DNA of 64,000 bases from Acanthosepion pharaonis (lineage: Eukaryota; Mollusca; Cephalopoda; Sepiida; Sepiidae), in NCBI GenBank assembly GCA_903632075.3, contig CAHIKZ030000580.1:1696001-1760000 (forward strand). The letters are read 5' to 3'. A program made the position numbers and the translations under genes. The number at the start of each line of letters is the position of its first letter. The first letter of the stretch is position 1. Under the pieces are notes generated by a model. It worked only from the letters and a program-made list of their open reading frames with translations, was not told the origin of the DNA and did no database searches. Below are positions 25,173 through 38,000 of this stretch, piece by piece.

Positions 25173-27640
25173 TTTGTTCTGATTGGCATGACTGGCGATG
25201 GATAAGGAAGGACCGGGAAACTTTACTACGATAGCAAAGAGGGTGAGGAGATGTAAGAAATGCAAAGCGTTTTGGTTGCTTGATGAGATTGACGGGAGGT
25301 TAGAGGTGAATTTAATTCCACGAAATGTTTCGGGTTGATGCAGGTCGATGGAAGACGATGAAGTTGTCAAGGCAAACAGAGAGAAATCGGCGGGAGGATG
25401 GAGACTTACAAAGACTAGAGTATGTAGTCGTAATCGTGATGACGATGGTGATTATGATGGTGATGGTTAATGAGCTCGTGGGAAAAGATCATAGGGGTGA
25501 TGGCAGTTATAGTAGCTATACTAGAGCTAAATGATGACGATATCTCGTGTGCGGGGTGGGGTACATGGTTGTATAATGAATGGGAACAATCTGAATAGAC
25601 AAGAGAAATTTGACGCTCAACTGTTAGTTTGCACACATCTCCCTATAGCCAGTTTCCCTGCTAAATATCTTGGTGCTTTCTCTGTTCGTTCATACTACAG
25701 AAAAAAGATCCCTTTGCGCAGATAGATTCCTCAAAGCTATGGTATTGACTGATTGTTTTTTGGGTTTTTTTTTTTTTGTTTCGGTTTGTCAACTCTTTGT
25801 GGGTTACTTAAAACCAAAACATATTTTCGATTGTAAGAATTCTTTTTTACGAGTGAATATTAACAATTTTTGGAGAATAACAATGATTTTTTCCGGATAC
25901 AAATCCTACGATTGTCTGTTATGATGATGTCATATAATCTTATGCTTCTGCAAGTGAGAAATCTTATTTAAAATTTTGTTCATAATCTGGTAAAGTGAGT
26001 TTCATGAATAAATTACGCAATTAATTTCTGCTATCGTTAAAATAACAGACCTTTTATAAGGCGCGTTATTTGAGCCCATAAAAGGAATACGAAGGGATAT
26101 TGAAAAGTTCAGGGCTAGAAAGAAAAGTTCCAAAAGTAATTGAACTTTTAAATTGTGAAGTAGATTAGACCGAGAACTTTTCAGCAGTTTGTTGATGGAT
26201 TAGAGTTTTGCTGAAAACTCTATTCCAGCAACAAAAATGGGATTCCAGATTTTCATTTGGTAAAAATTATGTAACTCTGAAAAATTGTGTTCTCCAGCCA
26301 ACGATTCTTCGGAAAAAGAAAATCAGCTAAAAAACAATCATAAAATGTGGTTAATAGCCGTAGTAATAAGAAAAATGAGGAAAGTCATATATAATAATTA
26401 GTGTTTTCCAAGGAAAAATGAATTTATTAAAATGACAATCTTACACTAGACACGCCCACTGTAGCTACGAATGAAATACATGTGGCGTCCCGACGGTACT
26501 TGTGATAAAATTTATGAATGGAATAAAAAAATGACTACATCTCCCTCGTTACGATCCAATACATATGCAACTGTCGCTTATTCGAAATATCTTGTACATA
26601 AGTACATCACTAAATCAGTAGCCTAATAATGAAAGAGCATTTATTTTTACGCAACAAATATTTATTTTTCAACATATCCACCTTACTTGTCAAGGTGATT
26701 AATTGTACTGACAGTAATAATCACATAGATCGAACATTATCTACTAAATTTTCATATCAAAATTCAGCTAATTAACCATCAAGTTACCGACTTATTGATC
26801 TAACTACATGCTTCAGTAGTTATTTATAACAAAAAGTAAATGCCTGAATATAAAATTAATCTAAGAATAAGACATGATTCTCGTATATCACATTGTGTGT
26901 GGAGTTAAGATACCACTTTGATAAAGGCTGTTGTCAGATTCAAAATTCCATTCTTGAAATATTTGTCTTCATCACGACTCTATAACATACAACTTCGACC
27001 CCTAGCAGAGCATTTCACTCACTTCCGCTTGTGCAAATGCGCGTGTCAGAACTAATCATCTTATATCCTGTGAGCTTAATTCTATCAAATCTACCCGTTT
27101 TTCCTCTACCCTTCTCTATTGATAATCATCGAAGCGAGAAACGTGAAGATATTTTCCTTAATCGAATTTAGTTCGAAACGAAATGTTTTAGGGAGATGCT
27201 TTATCCTGTTCCTAGTCTTTCATATTACCTGAATCGATTTATGCCTCATCGATGCGAAGACCCGCTTGCTGCTGATTGATCAATGTCTGTCGCTAGAAAT
27301 AAGTGTGGGCAACAAATAAGATATTTAAACAAATAAAAATTGAACATACATACTACGTATTTATTTCGAAATCGACCAACCACCAGGAAATTAATTGTTA
27401 GGCTGAGTCCAGTCACAAATGATCTAAAAATTCCCTCTTCGTTTACTACTAACTGGCACCATCTGCGTTATTTTCGTTGGATTTCATTCGAAATTCAGTG
27501 AAAGATCGATGAGTTTTATCAGAGAGAGAGAGAGAGAGGGAGAGAAAGAGTTTAGGTACAATGAAACAAACATAAAATAACTACAACGGTCTGTGTCCTC
27601 TATTTAGAGGGGTTTATTTTATATATCAGGAAAATCTGAC
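25173..27640. other. Intron B, unassigned
   Basis: Mixed AT-rich sequence. A short (GA)n tract at 27523-27550. No gene or element recognised. Confidence 0.45.
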
Positions 27641-27779
27641 AAAATGGGGAAAAGTTTTTGTGTGACGCGTTTCGTTCTTTAGGACTTCAGATTAAAAGAC
27701 GACTCGTGTCCCAAGAAAAAATTCTACATTGCCATAAGTGCTCAATATCAGATAGTGTATATAAATAATAAATATAAAA

Positions 27780-27868
27780 GTGGACATTGAGCTCAACACC
27801 AAGTGGTAACAGTCTGTTTCATTCTTCATTAAATATTGTCTCCGCTTGGTGTTGAGCTCAGTGTCCAC
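27780..27868. repeat. 24-bp inverted repeat (foldback)
   Basis: GTGGACATTGAGCTCAACAC (first 20 of 24) at 27780-27803 is mirrored at 27845-27868 with one mismatch, loop 41 bp. A relative of the arm (GAACTCAATGTCCA) recurs near 29690. Confidence 0.9.
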
Positions 27869-28409
27869 TGGTACGTTATTTTTAGATTCCTTTTCTTATG
27901 TATATTTAGCACCCGTGATGAATGGCATTGTAATCTATTATGTTATTTTATTATAACATGAAAAATTAAACGCCAATTACGCACTGAAAAATGCAAAATT
28001 CCAGATCGGACAACGATATAAATTAAGACTAATTGAAAACATCGAAATATTTATTAAACGAGTAGGATAGAAAGCTCGTTTCTACCTGAAAAATGAAAAG
28101 TAACAGCAAGAAAAAAATCTTTTTGTTCAAAACAAAGAAATGCCCTCCACAAATAAAACTATTGCTGAAGGACCTGAAAGACCTGACTACTGTCAAGATA
28201 GTTATATGAGAGATCTGAAATCCGAGTATCGTGAAACTTTTACGACCTTATATGCATCAGTAATCCTTATGATGTAACAGAAAACTTATTTCACAGAACA
28301 AATTTATTTTTCAATGTAAGAATTCAAGTATTAATTGCATAACATTCAACAATTTAAATTTAAAATCAAAAATCAGATAACTACGTTTTAAATAAATACA
28401 GACACATAC

Positions 28410-28418
<9 letters not shown>

Positions 28419-28493
<75 letters not shown>
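28419..28493. repeat. (TA)n microsatellite
   Basis: About 37 TA units, flanked upstream by CATACA units. Confidence 0.97.
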
Positions 28494-28496
<3 letters not shown>

Positions 28497-29186
28497 GTTT
28501 AAATTGTTTTTAAAAATTTTCTGTTAAGTGTTCCGTCCTTTAGGACTTAATCGGCAAAAGTGATGTTTACTTTGATGTGAATAAACAACTTTGATGTGAA
28601 TAAACAAGCAGACGAAGGAGAGGGGGACGCTGATTTTTTTTTTTTTTTTTTTTTAGCAATATGTTTAGGTGTATCTTCTAGTCAATTTCATCTAGCTTTT
28701 TATAGTTTTAACAGATTTGCTATTAAGTATCCCTCATTGTGATCTGCAAAGAAAGCTGAAATGTAAGAACCAGAATGAAATTTACTGTGCAGGATCTAAC
28801 AATTTAAACACTTTCTATACACATTCGTCTTAGTATATGGGTTTCTCGTTTAATTAAAGTAGCATTTTTAAATAAAAATTATGGCCTTACTCGTTGCAGG
28901 GAACAACTAATGCATTGTGTTTTGTAGAAGCTCCCTGTTCATATAATTTTTTGAATTCCTCGAAGGTTTTATGTATTCATTTTGGTAATAGAATAGGTAT
29001 TCATTTTGGTAATAGGTTATAGAATAAATTCCAAGTTTTAACTTATTTTGTTTGTATTTAGTCTTTTTATTTATTTAGAAGTTGTAACAAATATTATATT
29101 AAACTTAAAATTATGTAAAATAAAGCATAATATATATATATATATTTTAAATCCACATTACAAAAAAAAAGTTTATGGTTTTTTGT

Positions 29187-29193
<7 letters not shown>
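28494..29193. other. Intron B, unassigned with small tandem duplications
   Basis: 19-bp tandem (ACTTTGATGTGAATAAAC) near 28570-28606, a T-run at 28635-28653 and a roughly 22-bp tandem (GTATTCATTTTGGTAATAG) near 28973-29017. Confidence 0.6.

Positions 29194-29240
<47 letters not shown>
29194..29240. repeat. (TA)n microsatellite
   Basis: About 23 units. The IYIYIY-type frames over it are artefacts. Confidence 0.97.
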
Positions 29241-29242
<2 letters not shown>

Positions 29243-29507
29243 AACAGTAATGAGGAAATTGTAAAACAAAATGGAAAATTTTATGTTTGACGCATTTCAT
29301 CCGTTAAGACGTCATAGGACTGGGTTTGTTGACGTTGTTGTGACTGCGCATGAACGAGAGACGCTGGTAATTTAAAAAAAATAATTTGAAATATCATTTT
29401 ATTTTTATTTTTCTTACCATTATCTTTGTTTTTAAATATCCTACATTGAGATAACAGAAAACCTGCCAAGAATTGCGAAACGTTTTAATTTACTGTATCT
29501 GAAGTAG

Positions 29508-29510
<3 letters not shown>

Positions 29511-29571
<61 letters not shown>
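29511..29571. repeat. (TA)n microsatellite
   Basis: About 30 units. Confidence 0.97.
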
Positions 29572-29574
<3 letters not shown>

Positions 29575-29717
29575 TGGTAAATATACACATACATATGCAA
29601 TCATATATATCTAAAATGTATAAATATATATACATACATACGTATATATTTGTATAAAAAAATAATTCCAAGAGGATAGAATCCAAGTAGAACTCAATGT
29701 CCAGGACAGAGTGAGGA

Positions 29718-29770
29718 TATAATAAAAAGGCTTAAACACTAATATTAGTGCTTAAGCCTTTTTTATTATA
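29718..29770. repeat. Near-perfect palindrome, ~26-bp stem, no loop
   Basis: TATAATAAAAAGGCTTAAAC... reads outward to AAT|ATT and back to ...CTTAAGCCTTTTTTATTATA, with about one mismatch and one length difference. It marks the left border of an inverted-repeat nest. Confidence 0.92.
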
Positions 29771-29783
29771 TATAGACATTTTG

Positions 29784-30311
29784 TGTTTATACATTCTTTT
29801 TATAGATACAAATATTTAAGTAAATGCTCTGTTTATAATAAACAGTATTAAACAACATTTACCGGCTTGAATGTCCGAGAAATTTTCATAGAAAATTTTC
29901 GTCCTCTGACAGTAATCGAACCTGTATCCTATACGGACCCGTCATATAGCCTGACGTGCCTTTAACCGTTTCTGTATCCTATACGGACCCGTCATATACC
30001 CTGACGTGCCTTTAACCGTTTCGGCCCCAGGAAGCGTTCGTTTAGCAAGGTCGATTTTACTGTCTTTAAATTTTAATCTTCCATGAATCTCTCACGTACA
30101 TTCATATCTGCTCATGGCGTATCAAATGTAAACAAATGACGTCACACATTATGAAATTATGAAAGTCCGACAATTATTTTAAGACATTTTTATGTTTATA
30201 CATTTTTTTATAGACATAAAAATGTCTTAAAATAATTGTTGTTTAATACTGTTCATTATAAAACAGAGCATTTACTTAAATATTTTTATCTTTAAAAAGA
30301 ATGTATAAACA
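29784..30311. mobile_element. Inverted-repeat (MITE-like) element with ~74-bp arms
   Basis: Left arm 29784-29857 (TGTTTATACATTCTTTTTAT ... GTATTAAACAACA) is mirrored by right arm 30238-30311 (TGTTGTTTAATACTG ... GAATGTATAAACA) with few mismatches. The space between is occupied by a tRNA-like SINE segment and by part of a second inverted repeat, so this is a nest of insertions. No transposase is encoded. It is most simply a non-autonomous DNA element or a recombined foldback. Confidence 0.8.
29895..30030 (-). mobile_element. tRNA-like SINE head with a 50-bp tandem duplication
   Basis: On the minus strand, GGCCGAAACGGTTAAAGGC resembles a class II tRNA A box and CAGGTTCGATTACTG a B box. The intervening segment is present twice as direct copies at 29922-29971 and 29972-30021, differing by a single G/C. 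The duplication leaves two A-box-like segments and one B box. Confidence 0.7.
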
Positions 30312-30342
30312 TAAAAATGTCTTAAAATAATTGTCGGACTTT
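30162..30342. repeat. 43-bp perfect inverted repeat enclosing a 24-bp hairpin
   Basis: AAAGTCCGACAATTATTTTA begins the left arm (30162-30204) and its exact complement ends the right arm (30300-30342). Inside, 30172-30195 and 30214-30237 form a second perfect 24-bp inverted repeat. One left arm can therefore pair with either of two partners. The similarity extends a little outward (ATTATGAAA / TTTCATAAT). Confidence 0.95.
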
Positions 30343-30509
30343 GTCCATTTCATAATATATATATATATATAATAAAGAAGTAGTCATACAAAGAATAAAT
30401 CAGTAAAGTTAATTTAATTAATGGTGAAATCACTTCGCTAACAGATTTAATAAAGCATTAACTTAATAACCTCCCGTTGAATAACGCGATCTTAGTAATT
30501 TTGTAAATT

Positions 30510-30510
30510 A

Positions 30511-30585
<75 letters not shown>
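30510..30585. repeat. (AT)n(GT)n(AT)n microsatellite
   Basis: TA units, a GT block at 30529-30548, then TA units again. Confidence 0.95.
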
Positions 30586-30586
<1 letters not shown>

Positions 30587-30591
30587 CAGAA

Positions 30592-30741
30592 AAATGTTAA
30601 ATTGCCCTGTATTTACATTTTTTTATGGTACATTGAGTTCTGAATTTTTAAAAAAAAAGACAAATATCACAAAAACAAATGTCTTGTTTTTTTAAGTATT
30701 CAGAACATTAAAAACTGTAAATCCAGAGCAATTTTAACATT
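30592..30741. repeat. Foldback with ~65-bp imperfect arms
   Basis: GTTAAATTGCCCTGTATTTAC ... GTTCTGAATTTTTAAA ... AAGACAAAT is mirrored by ATGTCTT ... TTTAAGTATTCAGAAC ... GTAAATCCAGAGCAATTTTAAC, loop about 10 bp. Located in intron B. Confidence 0.85.
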
Positions 30742-33142
30742 TTTATTGCACTTTACTCTGACTCTCTATATATGACGCTTTCACCAGAACTGTAACTGTA
30801 ATTATATTTCTTCATTAATCTTGTCATGTTTAGCATTATCTTTAATGTATTTTTAATTATTCTGTACAACTTGGAATATGTTGGGAAGAGTTTATCAAAT
30901 AAATTGAGAAAAAACAGACGAATTTTTTCACTTTTAGGTTAAGGGGGTGGAAATCAAATTTTATATTTATTTTACTATTTTGTTGTCGACTCGTTCTCTC
31001 TTGTTTCAACATTTCTAAAATAATATTAGTTTTGTGTATATATAAGTTTTTCTCGTATTCCACTTTTTAATTTCGTTTTTTCTTATTTCTGAACAATCTA
31101 TATTCTCTTCTGTATTTGTTTGAAAAACGTTCTTGAATGGTTACGTTTTTCATTAACGTATAACAAAATGTTGTTAAGCTTTCTGTAATAGGAGACGCTT
31201 TTATTTCTGTGGTCGAGGTTCACATTAAGGAATTGGTTTCCCTAATGGAAAAGGGAAAGCACATTTTTCTTTAGTTAGAACTTGTCAATTTCTAGGCCGT
31301 TTGACATTGTTTCAGATAACAGCGATGTCAACTCAAATACATGTGAACATTAAAAATAATGTTTATAGTAATAAAAATAATGTCAAATTAAAAAAAGTTA
31401 TATACACAAACGCACACACACACACACACATTAACAGGATAATTTCAGCTTTAAATAATTAAAATATTTTCTAACGTCGTCAGGTGTGTACATTACAAGA
31501 ATTAGCGAAAAGTAAAAAATAATTCTTTTTAATGACTAATGTTAATTTCTGTGATTATCACAAGCAACTAGAATATGTGACGCTTTAGAATTATATGATT
31601 ATGTATATGAGTGTGTATGCATGTGTTCATATTGGGTACGGGAACATGCGAAAACGTTTGTTTGGTTTTGGGGGTTTTTTTTCGATGCATTAGCATTTGA
31701 ATTTTATAACAATTGATTTTTCAAAAGAAACATCAGAAAAATTTCGTTATGAATCTATGAAGGACAAAAATAGCTGGATTTCAACGGAGATCAAAACTAA
31801 ACTCTTAAGGAAATTATATAATGCAAAATTTATAACGGTAAAGATTTTTCTGATATTATGTGAATTTTAGTGCCGCAATTTCTACAAAGTAGAAAGAGTG
31901 CTTACAAAAATTTAAACTATTCTAATGATCAATCATTTTAATATTTGTATTAGCTGAAAAACATTGGAATGAATATCAATAATTTGTTTCATCTTCCTCA
32001 TAATTTTATTTTTCAATGTAAATAGATGTGAAAATACTACAGTCGTTTAATTTTCAAAGTTTAGGAACATACACACGATGCAATTTGATTTCGACTAATG
32101 CCATCGCTTGAATGCTCCTCAAATGTGGACAGCGTTGATGTGGCTATTTTACTCCTGCTAGTGACTCACTGTCTTGTGAAGATATGGCAACATTGGTGGG
32201 GGGTCTTGTAGTAGTTGTAGATTATTCTGGTCATGACTTTATATCGTAATTACCAAGAAAATGTTGTATTCATAAGTGTTAGAAACGTTCCTACTTTTGA
32301 AATTTCTCATATACAATCCATTAAATAATCATTGAATCTTCAATGTACACCATGACAAATTGAATAACAGTAGTCAAAAATTTGTAATAAGCTAATGGTG
32401 TTTTGCTTAAAGTATCGTGTAGTTTCGGTATGTGCCTTAGATAAAAGGAAAATGGAAAAACTTTTTTATGCAGAGAGGTTTGTAATTTTGTGTCGTGCTG
32501 TATCATGACTGCATACACAGATACGGGCCAAACGCAATCATAAAGACAAGGACTTTAGACGAGTACAAAACTTCATGTATATATTTTCAAATAATGAAAA
32601 ATATAAAACAGTATTTAGTAAATATGTTAAACGCAAATATATTTTCATAGAAATGCGCACAAGTAATGGTATAATATCAATTTACATATACAATAAACAC
32701 AAGTACTTTATATACGTATAAAAGAAACCTCCACCAAAGACGTCACGCACAATCCACAAAAACATTCCAATCTTCAAAGGTTTCAACTTTCCCTAATGGA
32801 CAGTTTCAGTCTCGAGAATTAATCAGTTTTTTTTTTCTTTCCTATGGCTATTTCTAAGGAAGTAAAGAAGAGAGAGAAAATAAACAGGAAAAGTCCAAGT
32901 TGAAGAGAGTGAATTGAAGAAAGTCATGAAGTAAGAAAATGTCTGCCATATCTATTCATATTCGTCTTTTTCTGTCTTCTCAAGCAAACGCTCTTAAAGG
33001 ATATTTCAATTCTGGAATGCGTGCGTGCGTGCATATGAGTCTGCTCATGCGTAAGAGAATGTCAATGTATGCGCCAGTGTGCATTCTAAGAAATGACTAC
33101 GTAGTTTGTTTTTAGCGGAAATTTTAGCCGATGCTGGGAATA
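30742..33142. other. Intron B, AT-rich, unassigned
   Basis: Short (AC)n at 31412-31430. No frame with recognisable domains. Confidence 0.5.
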
Positions 33143-33292
<150 letters not shown>

Positions 33293-33721
33293 CTTCAAGT
33301 ATTAATTTTCCTTAGCGTCGGTGTATATGAACGATAACGTAAAGGAAAAAAATGGCAGTGTGGTCTGGAGATATGGCAATCTTTTAAAAAGAGTTAAGAA
33401 AACATTTCAGTATTTCTTTTTCCTGAAAACTGTTTCTCTTCTCTGTGGCTTTTACGTTTTACCATGAATATTAATGAGACAAAGTTTTTATAAAATCAAC
33501 GATGCGTTACTTAACTGGTGTGTTTGTTTATAAGTGAATATATATATTCCTCCATATTTGCAATGAACAGTTTTTAAATGAGTGTTTTTGTCACTGAAGA
33601 AAGAATTGTACTTAAACTAAAAAGTGAATATACACAAGACTAACAAGTAGCAGTTTTTTTTAGCGGGGAATTAGAAATAAATCACGAACATCAAAACGGT
33701 AAAAACAAAATAGCAAAGAGA

Positions 33722-33950
33722 TCAACAGATTGAACAAATGAACAAATGGTACAAAAAGCTGGAAGATGATCCAATAAAACTCCAAATATTTGGACAACAA
33801 ATTAGTAGAAGAATGACAAGCCACGTAAGCGATCTCAATACCAAAAAAAAGGCATCTAGACAACCATTAAATCTGCCTCCCGCTATTAGAAAAATTGTTG
33901 ATAACGCCATAATTCTAAATAAATCCAACAATGATGTCTTAAGATTATAG
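33722..33950 (+). other. Protein-like frame, unassigned (possible transposon scrap)
   Basis: A 70-residue frame from 33738 (MNKWYKKLEDDPIKL, ISRRMTSHVSDLNTKKKAS, LPPAIRKIVDNAIILN) has balanced, hydrophilic composition unlike the low-complexity frames around it. Similar sense may continue in another frame to about 34070. No splice acceptor or domain supports an exon of the acetyltransferase gene. I do not recognise the family. Confidence 0.25.
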
Positions 33951-34344
33951 AGGTTCAATATAAAACAGTTCAAGACACGCTTAATCCTTACGTTATTTGA
34001 AAACATCAGTAACGTGTTGGTGATCTTATAAAGACACCTTAAAATGGAAGCATAATCACGTTTCATCTCGTACAGCTTAAAATTTCTACTACTTCCACAG
34101 AATACAATTTAGAACACAAGCATATAAAACATTAACAACGAGCCCCTTAAAGTTCAATGAATTATTTGAAAGCACTTAGAGAAATTACGATTAGTTTCTG
34201 CCCTCGCTTAGCTCCCCACGACCTCAAAAAATAAAAATGCCAGAACTTAATGAAAATCGTAAGTTTTATGTCACATTAAATGAAACACAGACACACAAAC
34301 ACACACATATATATGGATGGAGAGAGGCAGACAGGCAGGCTGGC

Positions 34345-34701
34345 AGGTCTGGTGGAGTAGTGGATAGCGGCTCGGATTGAAGAATCGGAGCGTCGAATTC
34401 GAATTCCAGTCGAATCAATTACATTCACTTACTTGATAATACCCTTGGTAAAGGTATTAATCCTCTTCTTTTCCCTCCAGCTTTGAATGGCAACTGATCT
34501 AGGAGAAGGACAACTCTGAATTCAAAACCTGCGTTTGGGAACCTTGTGGCATGTAGTGCACCAGGTTTCTGTATTCGGCCATTTTGGTTCTGCACAAAGC
34601 CTTCACCACTGTAATAAAATCATATGTACTTGTGTCTGGATTTCGGTTCCTAGGAACTGAACTGCTTGACCCTCATACATCGAATACGACGGGAGAGTCC
34701 A

Positions 34702-34702
<1 letters not shown>
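34345..34702 (+). mobile_element. tRNA-derived SINE (octopus type), plus strand
   Basis: An A-box-like segment (TGGTGGAGTAGTGGATAGCG) at 34350-34369 and a B-box-like GAATTCGAATTCC at 34395-34407 spaced as in a tRNA. Shared body blocks ATTACATTCACTTA, CCTTGGTAAAGGTATTAATCC and CTTTTCCCTCC match the minus-strand copy at 18575-18862. The 3' body continues through GGTTCTGCACAAAGCC and GGTTCCTAGGAACTGAACTG to CGGGAGAGTCCACC and ends in a (TA)n tail at 34703-34732, a common SINE/LINE 3' ending in this window. Pol III promoter type inferred from the boxes. Confidence 0.9.
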
Positions 34703-34735
<33 letters not shown>

Positions 34736-34872
34736 TTAATGTATATTTGGGCAGCAATCTTTCTTTTAAGTTTGTTTCATTGAAAACGGCCGACAAGTAA
34801 GATTTAATTAATATTTTGAGTTTTTTGAATATTCTAACATTTTTTTCGTTTTTTAGGAGTTAAAGAATATAG

Positions 34873-35030
34873 ACATTGTCCAAAGTTATCCAATGTTTTC
34901 CTTTAGTTCTCTAGCCATTATCAAGGATTTTGTTTTGGTATGGTGAATTCTCGTGTGTTGTCTTCTGTTCTTGATAATGGCTATAGAACTAGACAAAAGC
35001 GCTCGGAACAATAACTTTGGACAATTTTTG
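34873..35030. repeat. Foldback element, ~50-bp arms
   Basis: ATTGTCCAAAGTTAT ... TAGTTCTCTAGCCATTATCAAG on the left mirrors CTTGATAATGGCTATAGAACTAG ... ATAACTTTGGACAAT on the right. The segment GCGCTCGGAACAATAA in the right arm has no exact partner. Loop about 45 bp. Confidence 0.88.
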
Positions 35031-38000
35031 TCTCCAGAAATATATTTTGTAGTCTGGCTTCTTTATTTTTAGTAGTTGAAAAAATGACTTTACTTCTACT
35101 GATTAGCAAGATTTTATTTTTTTAGTTGATTTCCAAATATTTGTATGGTTTTTTTGTCTGCATTCTTAGTCATAGTGTTTACTACGGTCACTGAACAATT
35201 TGAATGAGATTAAAAAAAAAACACCATCCCAGCAATAATAATGTATCGAAGACTGTTCATTGGGTGTTTGCAAAATATGCGCAATAATTGTGATCAACAC
35301 AAATTTTCGTAGAGTAAAACTGTTTTAATAAAAGAACAAAGAAAATAATGTTTCAGTTTCCAGCTAGCACTGACTCCATTAAACTTGACTGAAGGTTCTA
35401 CCAAATGGTCCTGCAATTAGTTGTTTGATATGTTGGTTTGTTTCCAACTTTTATATTTGGCATCGTTTATAAAAATAAGCCGTAAGCATGGCAATTGATT
35501 TTACTATGGGTCACACAGAAAATAATGGTCTTAATTGAATTTAATTTCTGATATTTCTAAAACAAATCCTTTAAATTTTCTATCGAAAGTTTATATGAAT
35601 GTACTGAATATCGTAAGAAATATTTCCCGTTAGGAGCGTTCAGTTTTAACTAGTTCGATTAAAAAGATTTTTTTTGACTGTACTGTGACAGTTGGCATAT
35701 CAGTGAACACATTTAAAAGCAATTGTCAACATTGGCTTGTTTGTTGATTCTGACATTACGAGAGGAAGGAAATAAGTGACATTTTCAACAGGTTATGCTT
35801 TTAGATTTTAAGTAAAGCAGATAATTGTAGTTTATATAGAAGGTATTGTGAAAGATTGAAAATGTCAAAAGTAGTTTGCAAAATTTAATTCTGGGTATTT
35901 CTCGGGCAACGATGCTCTTTCTTCTTATAAACAAAAGCTGAGTTTGATGCGATCAAATAAAAACATTGAGAATACTCAATGCGAAATGTGGCAGAGTAAA
36001 CAAACATATTAAGAATATCCAAGCCAAATGTTGAAAATAGAAATACAAATTGTAACGTGTGTACCTCCACTTTTTCGCGGGAAAACGTCATAGCGTAATG
36101 AAAAATGCCACAAACTTAACGAAAATCAAGTTTTATCGTCAAAATGCTTATGTTATTATCAAGGTGAAAGACCAAAGTATTTTTTAATTATTTTTTGAAA
36201 TTTTTTAATATTTTCTAACACGTTCGAAATTTTGGTTAAAGTCTTCTTTTGTTTACGACATCGCGGTGCTGTTAAAATAACATTGTTTTTTTTTTTTTGC
36301 GCTTTTTTTCCGTTGAAAACACATTGATTTGGAAATTCTTGTAAAAATCAAGTAATTGTCCGATTTTAATGAAATTTTCAGGACTTATTCACAAATGAAT
36401 TAAATTATTTTTGAAATATTTCTTTCTAGAAAAATTTGGTAAAAATTTTTTTTTTTAAATATGTTACACCCCACTTACTTATTGTCCTGAAATTTCGTTC
36501 AAAACCTTTTTATTTCCTGAAAAAAATTTTTTTGTTTAAAGTAAGAGTCATTAGAGATGGTAAATCACCTACTTTTTTTTCAAATTTACACTAACTAAAA
36601 ATCTGCTCTGAATGGAAAAATAATGAATCAATCCAATAAATCTATGATATTACTTAATTGCTTTTAATTGCTTTTGTAAATAAGTAATATTAAGGTCATT
36701 ATTGCCTGAAGAAATAAATTTTTTCTGATGAATAATTAAATTTTACAAGAATTTTTTCATTTGTTTTACATTTTAATTATAATAATTTATAATAGTTTAA
36801 AAATCGTGCAAAATTCTATATTAGGCTATTTCCTTGTGGTAATTAGTAATTAAGTAGAAACAAAATTTACGAGTTCAAAATTGTAAAGTTTAATAAACTT
36901 AGTTGTGCTAATTTTTTTTCAAATAATTTTTTATGTTGTATTTTTTTACTTAATACGTTCCTTATTTCCATGTACAGTAGACCGAAATTGCCATTATTAT
37001 AAAAAGAGTTTTGTCCCTTTCAGTAAAACTAAAAAAAAGCGTTCACTCAGATTTCTAATAATTTTCATTTATGGTCATCCATAGTAGCTGTCATCACTCG
37101 TCAATCACCACGTAGATCAAATATTGGATAAAAAGAACAGTACCAATCGTTAATAATTGGTTGTATATTACTTTTTTATGCTAGAAGTAAGTAATATTTC
37201 TTTTAAATCAGATTAATTTAACATTAAATTTTCTAATTTTACTAAAATAACGTGTCAGAAACTTTTTTAAATATTTTTAAAATCGATAAATTTGTGTTTG
37301 TTTACAAATTTCTTAAAATTAAGAAAATGGCGGGAATTAAGAAAATTTAAAATTCCAAAATTAAATTTGACATTCCAATGTATATAGTTTCTATCTGAAA
37401 TACACCAGAATTGTTTCCTTAATGGAAATAATAAATTTAATGATTAAACTCTCAATTAAAGCTAAAATGAAATCTTCAAGTATGTTTTTCATTTTTAAAA
37501 ATTTATTTTAAAGTTAGGTATCGAAAATTTTGTCGAAAAAAGTGGAGGCACCCAGTTAAAAGTAAGCAATGCACCTACAGTCATTCTTTACTGAAAAGAT
37601 AACTTTCTTGAAATTATGAAGTTACCTGAAAGATGATAGAATATAGGGAAACAAAATAATATATTGATTCTTCAATAAATTTGAATTAATTTTAATAATG
37701 CTCTTTTAATATTTTTAATAGTTTCCAACAATCAAGGTTTTTGGTTTTCTATTTTTTTTTTTTCATGTCAAATAAAAAATGAAGTATCAATCTCGAAAAA
37801 ACTGTTTAGTTTGAATTATTGTTTGTAAGAAATATGTCAATTCACTTTGGGAAGTGAATTATTTGCAAAAGTTGTCTTCACTCTAATCACAACTACTCCG
37901 TCTCTGTAGTTCAACACAAGTAGTACATCATTTCTCAGATTTCAAATATACAAGAGTGCTGAAAAATTCTCAGCCTGACCAAAAATGAAAATGACTTGGA

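Noticed and set aside
29048..29686. Open frames with IYIYIY, VCVCVC or HTHTHT products (also at 33045-33337, 39695-39913, 58473-58760, 60672-60869)
   Set aside because: Translations of TA, GT or CA microsatellites; no coding support.
27500..30800. CRISPR-like or phage-derived repeats
   Set aside because: Repeats are inverted or dinucleotide, without regular spacers, and the genome is plainly animal.
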